A stretch of 35,281 nucleotides of DNA from JBBRZF01 sp038236965. GTDB taxonomy: Bacteria > Acidobacteriota > Terriglobia > Terriglobales > Acidobacteriaceae. Location of the stretch: the NCBI GenBank assembly GCA_038236965.1, contig JBBRZF010000013.1, positions 1-35,281 of the forward strand. Direction: 5' to 3'. Positions 1 through 8,200 of this stretch are shown one piece after another. Position 1 is the first letter of the stretch; each line of letters begins with the position of its first letter. The notes below the pieces were generated by a model. The model did no database searches. It saw only the letters and a list, made by a program, of their open reading frames with translations, and was not told where the DNA came from. The translations under genes and the position numbers were made by a program.

Positions 1-411
1 CTGCAGGCGGAAACTCGTCTTGGCTACGCCAAGGTTGTGTCGCCCATCACGGGTATGGTTTCCGTTCGCGCCGCACGAGAGGGCGAGATCATCAATCCGG
101 GAACGCCCATCGTCACCGTGGTGGACCTGAACGATACCTGGGTCTATGCACCGCTTCCTGAGACTGCCGCGGACAAGATACAGATTGGTGACGTGCTGGA
201 GGTCCGCATGCCGAATGGCGACAAGGTGGCAGGCAAGGTGATTGCGAAATCCGCAGAAGGCGATTTTGCGACGCAGCGCGATGTGAGCCGAACGAAGCGC
301 GACATCAAGACCATTCGTCTCAAAATTCACATCGAGAATGCCGGCATGAAATTCGTTCCGGGCATGACGGCGGAAGTACTGGTGCCGAAATCCAAACTAG
401 GTGCGAAATGA
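1..411 (+). CDS. HlyD/RND-type periplasmic adaptor subunit, C-terminal part (5' end outside window)
   Basis: The reading frame is open from base 1 (LQAETRLGYAKVVSPITG), so the true start lies upstream and only about 136 residues are visible. The segment 'VVSPITGMVSVRAAREGEII' followed by 'GTPIVTVVDL' is the typical half-motif of the lipoyl/barrel-sandwich domain of membrane fusion proteins. It is followed by a beta-barrel region and the closing 'GMTAEVLVP' strand. Such adaptors link an inner-membrane ABC exporter to the outer membrane. The stop overlaps the start of the ABC ATPase (ATGA), so the two are translationally coupled in one efflux operon. The family is clear; the substrate cannot be told from sequence. 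Confidence 0.88.
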   Translation: MQAETRLGYAKVVSPITGMVSVRAAREGEIINPGTPIVTVVDLNDTWVYAPLPETAADKIQIGDVLEVRMPNGDKVAGKVIAKSAEGDFATQRDVSRTKRDIKTIRLKIHIENAGMKFVPGMTAEVLVPKSKLGAK

Positions 412-1451
412 GTCCGTTCTTCAAGAAGAAGGCCGAGGCGGTTCACGGGCATGTAGGAGTCGCCATCGAGGTGGACCACATCACCAAGAAGTATGGTGAC
501 TTCACGGCGGTGGACGACGTCTCGTTCCAGGTGAAGGAAGAGGAAGTGTTCGGGCTGCTGGGACCGAACGGGGCGGGGAAATCCACGCTCATACGCATGA
601 TGACCACGCTGATACCGCTGACGGCAGGCGAGGCTTTCATCGGCGGGTTCGATGTGCAAACGGACCCGGATGACGCGCGTCTCTGCATGGGGGTGATCCC
701 GCAGGCGATGACCAGCGACATGGATCTGACCATCCAGGAGAATCTGAGCATCTACGCCAAGCTGTACGGGGTGCCGGCAAAACATCGTCGCGAGAACATC
801 GACGAGTTGCTGGAACTGGTTGACCTGACGAAGTGGCGGGATGCGCAGACGAAAACTTTGTCGGGCGGAATGCGGCGGCGGTTGGAGATTGCGCGCGGGC
901 TGGTGCATAGTCCGCGCATCTTCTTTCTGGACGAGCCTACGACGGGACTGGATCCGGTGTCGCGCGTGGCGGTGTGGGAGATGCTCACCAACATCAAGTC
1001 GAAGCGCAAGCTCACCATCCTGATCACGACGCATTACATGGACGAAGCCGACCGGCTTTGCGACCGCATCGCCATTGTGGATCACGGCAAACTGGTCGCG
1101 CTGGATACGCCGATGGCTTTGAAGGCCAGTGTGCCGGGTTCGAACGTGATCGAAGTTCAGTTCATCGACGCGCCGGAGGGTTGGGAGCAGCGTCTGCAAG
1201 CGTTGTCCGATGTGACTACGGTTCATCCCGAAGGGCAGGGAATGTTCCGCGTGCTGAGCGGCAACGGTTCGCGCACGACGACCGAGTTAGTGGAGATGGC
1301 GGTGAAATCGAACATCGCGATCAAGTCGCTTTCCGTGCAGAACACGACGCTCGATGACGTCTTCGTCCATTACACGGGACGCCAGCTTCGCGACGAGCAG
1401 GTGAAGGCCTACTCGTTCGTCATGCCGCCGCGTCCGGGAGTGCAGCCATGA
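408..1451 (+). CDS. ABC transporter ATP-binding protein (ABC-2 / drug-exporter type)
   Basis: 347 residues. Visible motifs: Walker A GPNGAGKST (52-60), Q-loop Gln99, signature LSGGM (151-155), Walker B IFFLDE (171-176) and H-loop His209. A C-terminal extension of about 100 residues follows, as in DrrA/CcmA-like ATPases that pair with ABC-2 permeases. It should power export by the membrane protein encoded next. Its ATG overlaps the upstream adaptor stop, and its own stop overlaps the permease start in the same ATGA manner, so the three genes form one transcription and translation unit. Antibiotic, lipid or polysaccharide export are all possible; nothing here decides between them. Confidence 0.95.
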   Translation: MSPFFKKKAEAVHGHVGVAIEVDHITKKYGDFTAVDDVSFQVKEEEVFGLLGPNGAGKSTLIRMMTTLIPLTAGEAFIGGFDVQTDPDDARLCMGVIPQAMTSDMDLTIQENLSIYAKLYGVPAKHRRENIDELLELVDLTKWRDAQTKTLSGGMRRRLEIARGLVHSPRIFFLDEPTTGLDPVSRVAVWEMLTNIKSKRKLTILITTHYMDEADRLCDRIAIVDHGKLVALDTPMALKASVPGSNVIEVQFIDAPEGWEQRLQALSDVTTVHPEGQGMFRVLSGNGSRTTTELVEMAVKSNIAIKSLSVQNTTLDDVFVHYTGRQLRDEQVKAYSFVMPPRPGVQP

Positions 1452-2560
1452 ACAGGATGTTGGCGATCGTGGAGCGCGAGTTGCGCAAATTCTTCCGTTC
1501 ACCGGCCTTGATGATGGTGGCGACGGTGTTCCCGCTGGTGCAGCTGATCGTGCTGGGCAACGCCTTCGGCGGAAAGATAAAAGACGCGCGCATGGGCGTG
1601 GTGGATTACGACCGCGGCACGCAATCGTTGCGCGTGAAGGAAGCGTTCAATTCCATCGCGGCGAACATCAAGACCTTCAAGCCCATCTATTACGACGATG
1701 AACGCGCGGCGGTGGAGGACGTGCGCAACGGACATCTGGATGGCGCGGTGATCATCCCGCCGCAGTACTCGCGCAACGTGTACGAGCAGAAGAATCCGCA
1801 GTTGGCGTTGATCGTGGATAATTCCGATACCTTCACCAGCTCCACGCTGGAAAGCAAGATGCAGGAGTTGACGCAGGCGCTCAACCAGCCACAGGTGGAG
1901 CAGCGCGTGCTGAACAAGACCGCGCTGCAGATCGTGGAGCTGTATCCCTACATCGAGTACATGAAGTACCTGCTGCCGGGTTCGATCGCGCTGGCGATGT
2001 TCGTGTCGGTGATGATCGGCGGCGGCATGTTGTACATCGACGACAAGGCGCGCGGCGTCCACGAAGGATATTTGGTTACGCCGATCACCAAGCTTGAATT
2101 GATATGCGGGCTGAACACGGCGGGAGCGATCAAGGCGATTTTGGCGGGGCTGGTGATCACCATCATGGGTTCGCTGCTGGCGGGCGTGAGCTCCATCTTC
2201 GATCCCTTCCGGTTGTTGCAATTGCTTGCGCTCATCGTGGCGACGTCGCTGGCATTCAACGGGATGATGTTCCTGCTGATGGTTCGCGTGGAGGATCCGC
2301 TGGTGCCGCGCGCGATGTTCGGCATCCTGAATACGCTGCTGTTCTTCCCGAGCGGCGCCATCTATCCCATCAACGCCTTTCCAGCATGGTTGCGGGCGAT
2401 CGCCTGGATCGATCCTTTTAGTTACGCGGTACACGGATTCAAGGCCGTGCTGCTTAAGGGGTCCGGCTTTGCCGCCGTGTGGCCCGACCTGCTATATCTG
2501 ACGACATTCGCGGTGATCATGCTGGCGATTGCTACGCCTCTGTTCAAGCGAACGCTGTAA
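1448..2560 (+). CDS. ABC-2 type transporter permease
   Basis: 370 residues. One membrane segment lies near the N terminus (about 20-40), then a large extracytoplasmic domain of roughly 130 residues containing 'DNSDTFTSS', then about five hydrophobic segments from residue 175 to the end. This is the usual YhhJ/YbhR-type ABC-2 plan. 'PSGAIYPINAFPAWLRAIAWIDP' near residues 297-319 reads like the conserved ABC-2 segment before the last helix. With the adaptor and ATPase upstream it completes a tripartite exporter. Only one permease gene is visible, so it probably works as a homodimer (inference). No terminator is evident; the next gene starts 44 bases later. Confidence 0.93.
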   Translation: MNRMLAIVERELRKFFRSPALMMVATVFPLVQLIVLGNAFGGKIKDARMGVVDYDRGTQSLRVKEAFNSIAANIKTFKPIYYDDERAAVEDVRNGHLDGAVIIPPQYSRNVYEQKNPQLALIVDNSDTFTSSTLESKMQELTQALNQPQVEQRVLNKTALQIVELYPYIEYMKYLLPGSIALAMFVSVMIGGGMLYIDDKARGVHEGYLVTPITKLELICGLNTAGAIKAILAGLVITIMGSLLAGVSSIFDPFRLLQLLALIVATSLAFNGMMFLLMVRVEDPLVPRAMFGILNTLLFFPSGAIYPINAFPAWLRAIAWIDPFSYAVHGFKAVLLKGSGFAAVWPDLLYLTTFAVIMLAIATPLFKRTL

Positions 2561-2604
2561 TTGCGTTAATCGCATGGGCTCAGGCTTGATCAAGGGAGCG
2601 AGGA

Positions 2605-3165
2605 ATGAGACGCACAGGAATTCTGGTGATTGTGTTGCTTGCCTCGGTAGCCGTCTTGGCGCAGACTGCGCCTGCGAAATCGGGGAAGGCACCGCAGCGG
2701 AAAGCAAAGATTGCGGAGGCTGCGCCTGAGATTTCCGCAGCGCTGAAGCCTTTCGTCGGAACGTGGAAGCTGGTCTCTTCCATGCAAACCAATCCCGACG
2801 GAAAGATGGTTCCTTACGGATTCGGCCCGCATCCAGCGGGGTACCTGATGTACGACGGCGGCGGACATATGTGCGCGCAGGTGATGAACAGCGACCGCCC
2901 GCGCTGGAAGGATCCCGAGCATCCTGCGGCGGAAGAGGTGAAGACGGCGTTCGACGGCTTTGGCGGCTATTGCGGGAGGTACACGGTGGACGCCAGTGCG
3001 GGAACGGCGGCGCATCATCCGGAAGTATCGGTGGACCCGAATCTTGCGGGACAGGCGAAACCGCGCAACTACCGCTTCGAGAACGAACATCTTATCTACA
3101 GCGGCACCGACAAAACGGACGACAGCGACGTGCGCTGGGAGATGGTATGGGAACGCGTCCGCTGA
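2605..3165 (+). CDS. Exported lipocalin-like domain protein
   Basis: 186 residues starting at an ATG preceded by GGAG/GAGG-type spacing (ggagcgagga). The first 20 residues (MRRTGILVIVLLASVAVLAQ) form a signal peptide with a likely cut after VLA. The mature part contains 'GTWKLVS', then a 'YGFGPHPAGYLMYDGGGHM' segment and 'DGFGGYCGRYTVD', the pattern of the lipocalin-like family (Lipocalin_5 type) common in acidobacteria and proteobacteria. The family fold is a small beta-barrel; ligand and role are unknown. It may be co-transcribed with the upstream exporter (44-base gap), but no functional link is shown. Confidence 0.8.
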   Translation: MRRTGILVIVLLASVAVLAQTAPAKSGKAPQRKAKIAEAAPEISAALKPFVGTWKLVSSMQTNPDGKMVPYGFGPHPAGYLMYDGGGHMCAQVMNSDRPRWKDPEHPAAEEVKTAFDGFGGYCGRYTVDASAGTAAHHPEVSVDPNLAGQAKPRNYRFENEHLIYSGTDKTDDSDVRWEMVWERVR

Positions 3166-3230
3166 GGTTTGCGAAACGTTTCGGTTGAGCTTAAGCTGAA
3201 ACCTGAGTAGAACGGCGAGAGAACGCACCT

Positions 3231-3680
3231 ATGTCCACTACATTGTTCGACGCAAAGCCTTACGACGAGAAGCGAGCAAAACGCCGGCAGGTCATCGTTT
3301 CGGCGATCATTGCCACCGTACTCATCCTGGGATTCTTCGGATGGTGGTTCCGCCACTGGCCGGAAGAACACAAGGTGGACCAGTTCTTCACCGCGCTGGA
3401 ACAGAAGAATTACGAACAGGCGTACTCCGTATGGATGAACGATGCCGACTGGAAGCAGCATACCGACCGTCACCCGAAATATCAGTATGGGCAGTTCTAC
3501 CTGGACTGGGGACCGGGCGGCGAGTGGGGACTGGTTAAGTCGCATCACATCGAAGGCTCTGCCTCGCCCAAGGGCGCATCCAGCGGCGTAGTGGTTGTGG
3601 TGACGGTGAACGACCGCACAGAGAAGGCCAGGATATGGGTGGAGAAATCCGACAAGACGTTGAGCTTCTCGCCGTTCTGA
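3231..3680 (+). CDS. Small single-pass membrane protein, function unknown
   Basis: 149 residues. A charged cytoplasmic start (KPYDEKRAKRRQ) is followed by one membrane helix at about 23-41 (VIVSAIIATVLILGFFGWW). The extracytoplasmic domain of about 100 residues begins 'KVDQFFTALEQKNYEQAYSVW'. That segment resembles the first helices of NTF2-like/DUF4864-type domains, which often start with 'FF.AL...dYe.AY'. I do not recognise a specific family. The start is supported by frame and composition; the ribosome-binding site is weak. It precedes the Fic module but is separated from it by that module's own promoter. Confidence 0.75.
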   Translation: MSTTLFDAKPYDEKRAKRRQVIVSAIIATVLILGFFGWWFRHWPEEHKVDQFFTALEQKNYEQAYSVWMNDADWKQHTDRHPKYQYGQFYLDWGPGGEWGLVKSHHIEGSASPKGASSGVVVVVTVNDRTEKARIWVEKSDKTLSFSPF

Positions 3681-3701
3681 GATAGTTGCTTCTTTCGCTA
3701 C

Positions 3702-3729
3702 TTGACTTGACGCGAATGGCCGATACAAT
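3702..3729 (+). promoter_or_regulatory. Sigma70-like promoter of the Fic module
   Basis: TTGACT (3702-3707), a 16-base spacer and TACAAT (3724-3729) lie about 84 bases upstream of the antitoxin-like gene. The match is good (5/6 and 5/6). It gives the module its own transcription, as expected for a toxin-antitoxin pair. Seen by eye only. Confidence 0.5.
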
Positions 3730-3812
3730 CTCATCTGCACGTTACAAAATCGAATCAACAGTGGACCGCACCTTAACGAAGTGCATCAAACAAGTTGAAA
3801 GAGGTGTCGCAT

Positions 3813-3983
3813 ATGCCCACCGAGCTAGAAAAGCTGCTGGAACTCGCGAAGAGCGTACAACTTTCCCCTTCCGCACAAGAAGAACAACGGCGCAGCTTTG
3901 CATACGGCAACACACGATTCGAAAATGACCGGATCACCCGTGAAACCATTGATCGCGCCGCGAATAGCCTGGCGATTAAGTGA
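3813..3983 (+). CDS. Antitoxin-like small protein upstream of Fic (VbhA/class I type, inferred)
   Basis: 56 residues from ATG 3813, which follows an AGAGGTG ribosome-binding site (3800-3806); an earlier in-frame start would lie upstream of that site. The short helix-rich protein ends with 'SFAYGNTRFENDRITRETID'. Class I Fic antitoxins carry the inhibitory motif [S/T]xxxE[G/N], whose Glu blocks the ATP gamma-phosphate. Here N33-TRF-E37-N38 matches at Glu and Asn but has Asn in place of Ser/Thr. The stop overlaps the GTG of the Fic gene by four bases (GTGA), so the two are translationally coupled with the antitoxin first, the usual order. The antitoxin role is inferred from motif and position. 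Confidence 0.75.
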   Translation: MPTELEKLLELAKSVQLSPSAQEEQRRSFAYGNTRFENDRITRETIDRAANSLAIK

Positions 3984-4663
3984 CAGACAGGTCTACCACC
4001 CGCAGGAACAGTGATCCTGAACCGGCACCAATAATTCAGGACGAGCAACAACGTGCATTCGTGGAAGCCCAGAATGGGCTTTTGCAGTTTGATGAGGTGC
4101 TGCGGTTAATAGATGATGCTGTCCGGACCGCTAGCACGCTGCGGCCTTCCACTATTATGTCCCTGAATCGCATCGCGATTCAGGGACTTTATGCGTCTGC
4201 CGGAAATTTCAGAACTGTCCGTGTGTTCATCCAAGGTTCTAAACACGACCCTCCTCAGTGGGAAGATGTTCCCCGCCATGTCGAAGAAATGTGCGAATAT
4301 GTGAATTCAAATTGGGCCACAAGTACTGCCCTTCATCTTTCCGCTTTTGTGATGTGGCGCCTAAATTGGATTCATCCCTTTGAAGAAGGAAATGGCCGAA
4401 CTGCAAGAGCGGTCTCTTATTTCGTTCTTTGTGCACGACTTGGCTACCGGTTACCTGGTTCGCTAACCATCGCGGAACAGATCGTTGCGAATCGTGAGCC
4501 ATATTACGCCGCACTAGACGAGGCGGATGCGCGCTACGCTCAGGGCCTTGCTGACGTTACCGCTATGGAACAGGTGCTCTCCCAGATGCTTGCACGTCAA
4601 TTGGTGAAGCTTCACGAGCAAGCTTCAACGGGTATGCAGCAACAGCAGGGCAACTTACACTAA
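3980..4663 (+). CDS. fic: Fic/DOC family protein (predicted AMP transferase toxin)
   Basis: 227 residues starting at GTG 3980, inside the stop of the upstream small gene. The catalytic loop HPFEEGNGR (132-140) matches the Fic motif HPFx[D/E]GNGR fully, with catalytic His132. The target-binding flap is visible as 'RTVRVFIQGSKHDPPQWEDV' (78-97). No built-in inhibitory helix is seen at either end, consistent with class I regulation by a separate antitoxin. Fic proteins usually transfer AMP to Tyr/Ser/Thr on targets such as gyrase; the target here is unknown. The C-terminal 50 residues are helical and Gln-rich. A hand count of three 60-base lines gives about 51% G+C, lower than the flanks, suggesting transfer. 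Confidence 0.93.
   Translation: MTDRSTTRRNSDPEPAPIIQDEQQRAFVEAQNGLLQFDEVLRLIDDAVRTASTLRPSTIMSLNRIAIQGLYASAGNFRTVRVFIQGSKHDPPQWEDVPRHVEEMCEYVNSNWATSTALHLSAFVMWRLNWIHPFEEGNGRTARAVSYFVLCARLGYRLPGSLTIAEQIVANREPYYAALDEADARYAQGLADVTAMEQVLSQMLARQLVKLHEQASTGMQQQQGNLH
4159..4187 (+). repeat. Perfect 13-bp inverted repeat inside the Fic coding region
   Basis: gtccctgaatcgc (4159-4171), a 3-base loop atc, then gcgattcagggac (4175-4187). The arms are exactly complementary. It encodes MSLNRIAIQG within a conserved Fic helix, so protein constraint may partly explain it. As RNA it would form a strong hairpin early in the toxin message. Confidence 0.9.
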
Positions 4664-4699
4664 ACACTCGCTGGGTGTTGCTTCAATGTGATGCGAGCT

Positions 4700-5665
4700 T
4701 TACTCCGGTTTGTCTTTGCCGCCTTCGAAATGATTTTTTACTTTCTGCAGACTTGCTTCGTCCTCGACGTTCACGCAATTTTTTGAGCGATCGATTTGGC
4801 GGAGTAATCCGGTGAGCACCTTGCCGGGACCGACCTCGACGAATTGCGAAACGCCTGTGGCGATCATTTCACGCATGGAGCGGTCCCACTGCACGGCACC
4901 GGTCACCTGGCGGATGAGCGCATCGCGCGCGGCCTCGGCGGTGGTGACCTGCTTGGCGTCCACGTTGCACATCACGGGCACTTTCGGGTCGTGGAAGGCG
5001 AGCGCCTGGAGGTCGGCGGCAAGACGGTCTTGCGCAGGCTGCATGAGAGCGCAATGGAAGGGGGCGCTCACGGGAAGCATGACGGCGCGCTTGGCGCCTT
5101 TCTGTTTGCAGGCTTCCGCCGCTTTCTCCACGGCGTCTTTGCTGCCGGAGATGACGACCTGGTCGGGTGAGTTGATGTTGGCGGCTTCGCAGACCTGGCC
5201 GTCCTGCGCTGCGTCCTTGCAGATGGCTTCGATCTGTTCCAGCGGCAAGGCGAGGATGGCAGCCATGGCGCCGACGCCGACGGGAACCGCTTCCTGCATG
5301 TATTTACCGCGATTGCGGACGGTACGCACGGCGTCGGGGAAGCTGAAGGTTCCGGCGGCAACGTGGGCCGAGTACTCGCCGAGACTGTGTCCGGCAACAG
5401 AGCTTGGGTTGAGTCCGATGGATTCCAGTACGCGCCACGCGGCGACGCTGACGGTGAGAATGGCTGGCTGCGTCACTTCGGTCATTCGCAGTTTTTCTTC
5501 CGGCCCTTCCCAACAGAGCTGCGAGAGTTTGTAGCCGAGCGCCTCGTCGGCTTCGTCGAAGGTCTTCTGCGCGACGGGGTACATGGAGGCCAACTCTTTG
5601 CCCATGCCGACCGATTGCGAGCCCTGTCCGGGGAAGAGGAATGCGAGTTCAGGAACTTGAGTCAT
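4700..5665 (-). CDS. fabD: Malonyl-CoA:ACP transacylase FabD
   Basis: 321 residues from ATG 5665, preceded by an AAGG ribosome-binding site; a GTG eight codons upstream is less likely. FabD moves malonyl from CoA to acyl carrier protein in the cytoplasm, supplying chain-extension units for fatty acid synthesis. Visible: 'FPGQGSQ' (11-17), nucleophile motif GHSLGEYSA (92-100) with Ser94, and 'SAPFHCALM' with the catalytic His. The C-terminal 'EVGPGKVLTGLLRQI' is also typical. Length fits the family (about 310). It converges on the Fic gene with a 36-base gap. No other fab gene is in the window, so it is not shown to be in a fab operon here. Confidence 0.97.
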   Translation of the reverse strand: MTQVPELAFLFPGQGSQSVGMGKELASMYPVAQKTFDEADEALGYKLSQLCWEGPEEKLRMTEVTQPAILTVSVAAWRVLESIGLNPSSVAGHSLGEYSAHVAAGTFSFPDAVRTVRNRGKYMQEAVPVGVGAMAAILALPLEQIEAICKDAAQDGQVCEAANINSPDQVVISGSKDAVEKAAEACKQKGAKRAVMLPVSAPFHCALMQPAQDRLAADLQALAFHDPKVPVMCNVDAKQVTTAEAARDALIRQVTGAVQWDRSMREMIATGVSQFVEVGPGKVLTGLLRQIDRSKNCVNVEDEASLQKVKNHFEGGKDKPE

Positions 5666-5833
5666 CACTTGCCTTAAATGGGGAATCACAACCCTCCATC
5701 ATATCTAATTGGCGTTTCTTAATCTGTGATTCGGCAGCTATTGCATTCGGCCGGCTCAGCGGGAGGCAAGCGGCATCGCACACAGTCGGCTCTCCCGTTT
5801 GCTTCCCACACTCTGCGCTGTTAGCCTTGCTTC

Positions 5834-6628
5834 GTGGAGCATAATTGTCATCGCTGTGGTGGAGTGATGGAAGATGGCATGCCGTTCTGCGCGCAGTGCG
5901 GCGCTCCGCAGATTCGCGTGACCATAGAGCGTCCAGAAGATGAGCCGCCACTGGGCGATTTGGCGTCGCGGCAGAAGCGCGCAGAGGCCGCTACCGACCC
6001 GCTGCTGCCGGGAACTCCGGGCGACCTACAGCCTCCGGCCGTACCCGTTTTTCCGCAGCATTCGTCGAATACGCCACCGTTCTCCGCGATAGGGTTGCCG
6101 GCGGCGGAAGCGTCGACGAAATTGGTCCGTCCGGCCGCGTTACGTACGGCGATACTGGTCGGCGTGATCGCGGGCATGCTTACGCTGCTGCCCAACGTTC
6201 CGATCCTAGTGCTCATCATGATTGCCGCTGGAGCGGTCAGCGTTCCTGTTTATCGCGCGCGCATCGGGCGCAACGTCGCCGGAGCGGAAGGCTTCCGGCT
6301 GGGCTCGCTGACGGGGCTTTTCTGTTCGCTGTTGAAAACCGTGGTCAGCGTGGCGGCCATCCTTATCCCTGAAGGGCGAGCGGAGATGATGAAACAGCTT
6401 GACGCACAAGTTGCGACCGCGATGGCGCGCAACGCCGACCCGGCTTCGCAGGAGATGGTGAGGAAGATGGCCGAGTGGTTCCGCACACCCGACGGGTTTG
6501 CCACCATGTTCATGATAGGGCTTGTGGTCGTCCTCCTCTTTTCCATGCTTCTCTCCGGTCTGGGAGGCCTGCTGGGAGCATCGTTCTTTGGACGTCAGGG
6601 CTCCGGAACCAAGTCTCCCCGTCGCTGA
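5834..6628 (+). CDS. Zinc-ribbon membrane protein, function unknown
   Basis: 264 residues. The GTG at 5834 is chosen because an in-frame TAG lies at 5822-5824 and later ATGs would lose the first half of the zinc ribbon. CHRCGG...FCAQCGAPQ (residues 5-25) is a classic two-CxxC zinc ribbon. A Pro-rich linker to about residue 95 follows, then about four hydrophobic segments (103-140, 155-178 and 222-250). Zinc-ribbon plus membrane proteins of this sort are common and mostly uncharacterised. No clear ribosome-binding site is seen. It diverges from fabD across a 168-base gap in which I see no further gene. Confidence 0.8.
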   Translation: MEHNCHRCGGVMEDGMPFCAQCGAPQIRVTIERPEDEPPLGDLASRQKRAEAATDPLLPGTPGDLQPPAVPVFPQHSSNTPPFSAIGLPAAEASTKLVRPAALRTAILVGVIAGMLTLLPNVPILVLIMIAAGAVSVPVYRARIGRNVAGAEGFRLGSLTGLFCSLLKTVVSVAAILIPEGRAEMMKQLDAQVATAMARNADPASQEMVRKMAEWFRTPDGFATMFMIGLVVVLLFSMLLSGLGGLLGASFFGRQGSGTKSPRR

Positions 6629-6675
6629 AACAGCTCTGCGCAAAATCAGGATTTTCGTTTACTTCCGCCTAGCAG

Positions 6676-6705
6676 TTGCCCGCGAGTGAACCCGTCAGCT
6701 ATCAT
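6676..6705 (+). promoter_or_regulatory. Candidate promoter placing pyrR on a leaderless or near-leaderless message
   Basis: TTGCCC (6676-6681), an 18-base spacer and TATCAT (6700-6705); the pyrR ATG at 6714 is only eight bases past the -10 hexamer. No Shine-Dalgarno sequence and no attenuator hairpin stand out between 6629 and 6713. Confidence 0.4.
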
Positions 6706-6713
6706 TCGAGCAC

Positions 6714-7292
6714 ATGAACGCGCCCGAATCCCGTCCCCCTATACTTCGCGAAAAGTCGCAATTGATGTCCGCTTCCGAGATCGAACGCACGCTTGTGCGC
6801 CTGGCGCATGAGATCGTCGAGAAGAACAACGGCATCGCCAACCTCGGACTGGTCGGCATCAAGCGTCGCGGCATTCCTATCGCGCAGCGCCTGGCGAAGA
6901 TCATCGAGCGCATAGAGCATGCGCCGGTTCCGGTCGGCACGCTCGACATCACGCTCTATCGCGACGACCTTTCCACCGTCGGATCGAAACCCATCGTGCA
7001 GCCTTCCACCATGGAGTTCGACATCGTAGATAAAGACATCGTGATCTGCGACGACGTGCTCTATACGGGACGCACGGTGCGAGCCGCGCTCGACGCCCTG
7101 TTCGACCACGGACGTCCGCGCCGCGTGCAACTGCTGGTGCTGATCGATCGCGGACACCGTGAACTGCCCGTGGAAGCGACTTTTGTCGGACGCCGCGTGC
7201 AGACCTCCGATGTCGAGATCATCGAAGTAAAACTTCAGGAAACCGACCAGATGGAGAAGGTGCTACTGGTCGAGCGGGAAGAAGCAAAATGA
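6714..7292 (+). CDS. pyrR: PyrR: pyrimidine operon regulator / uracil phosphoribosyltransferase
   Basis: 192 residues (Bacillus PyrR is about 180). The PRPP-binding loop IVICDDVLYTGRT lies at 109-121, and 'GLVGIKRRGIPIAQRLA' (45-61) is a second conserved PyrR segment. In Firmicutes PyrR binds pyr mRNA and drives attenuation in response to UMP; many homologues keep weak uracil phosphoribosyltransferase activity. Here it heads the pyrR-pyrB-pyrC operon; its stop overlaps the pyrB start (ATGA). I see no obvious terminator/antiterminator in the short upstream region, so its regulatory mode here is open. Confidence 0.95.
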   Translation: MNAPESRPPILREKSQLMSASEIERTLVRLAHEIVEKNNGIANLGLVGIKRRGIPIAQRLAKIIERIEHAPVPVGTLDITLYRDDLSTVGSKPIVQPSTMEFDIVDKDIVICDDVLYTGRTVRAALDALFDHGRPRRVQLLVLIDRGHRELPVEATFVGRRVQTSDVEIIEVKLQETDQMEKVLLVEREEAK

Positions 7293-8200
7293 AGCCCATA
7301 GCGCGTGGCTCGCTTCTTGGGATCGAGAACATGGATCCCGACCGCATCCTCGCACTTTTGCGTTCCGCGAAGCGCATGAACCCCGCCCGCAAGAGCCGAC
7401 TGCTCCGGGGGAAGAGGGTGATTCTTCTTTTTTACGAAGCGTCCACGCGCACACGCGTCTCGTTCGAATTCGCGGCCAAGGCGCTGGGCACCACCACGAC
7501 CGTGGTGAGCGCCGCTGCATCCAGCATCGAAAAAGGCGAGTCGCTCATCGACACCGGACTGACCTTGCGCGCACTCGGAGCCGACGTCATCGTGATTCGG
7601 CATCCTTCCAGTGGTGCGCCCGATGTGCTCGCGCGAACGCTCGATTGCCCCATTATCAATGCCGGCGATGGCATGCACGAGCATCCTTCGCAGGCGTTGC
7701 TCGATGCCTTCACGATCCTTGAGCATAAGAAGACGCTGAAGAATCTGCGCATCAGCATCGTCGGCGATGTCTTTCATTCTCGCGTCGCCCGCTCGAATAT
7801 CCATCTGCTGACGAAGTTTGGGGCAAAGGTAACGCTCTGCGGACCGCCGGAACTCGCGCCGCCGATCGCAAAGGAAGTCTGGCCCAGCGTGCAGGTGACG
7901 GACAATTTGAAGTACGCGCTGAGCGACGCGGAAGTGGTATTGCTTCTTCGCATACAGAAGGAACGGCTTAAGGGTCTGGATCTCGATCCGCGCGATTACC
8001 AGCAGCGCTACCAGTTGAATCGCCAGACGGTGAAGATGGCACCGTCGAACGCCATCATCATGCATCCCGGCCCCATCATTCGCGGGATGGAGATAACCGA
8101 CGAAGTTGCCGACGGCATACAGTCGGTGATCATCTCGCAGATATCGAACGGAGTTCGCGTACGCATGGCCATCCTCGCCGAAACACTGGGGCGTCGCTGA
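7289..8200 (+). CDS. pyrB: Aspartate carbamoyltransferase catalytic subunit
   Basis: 303 residues. Catalyses carbamoyl phosphate + aspartate to carbamoyl aspartate, the committed step of pyrimidine synthesis. Motifs: carbamoyl-phosphate site STRTR (52-56), the mobile loop 'SSIEKGESLIDT' (78-89) with its Lys, HPSQALLD (132-139), and 'MHPGPIIRGMEI' near the C terminus with the conserved PxxRG. Start ATG 7289 overlaps the pyrR stop and its stop overlaps the pyrC ATG, so the operon is tightly coupled. No regulatory subunit gene (pyrI) follows, which fits the unregulated or PyrC-associated ATCase classes. Confidence 0.97.
   Translation: MKPIARGSLLGIENMDPDRILALLRSAKRMNPARKSRLLRGKRVILLFYEASTRTRVSFEFAAKALGTTTTVVSAAASSIEKGESLIDTGLTLRALGADVIVIRHPSSGAPDVLARTLDCPIINAGDGMHEHPSQALLDAFTILEHKKTLKNLRISIVGDVFHSRVARSNIHLLTKFGAKVTLCGPPELAPPIAKEVWPSVQVTDNLKYALSDAEVVLLLRIQKERLKGLDLDPRDYQQRYQLNRQTVKMAPSNAIIMHPGPIIRGMEITDEVADGIQSVIISQISNGVRVRMAILAETLGRR

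Noticed and set aside
3167..3205. Palindromes cgaaacgtttcg and agcttaagct after the lipocalin-like gene
   Set aside because: They are short and have no T-tract, so neither terminator nor operator can be supported.
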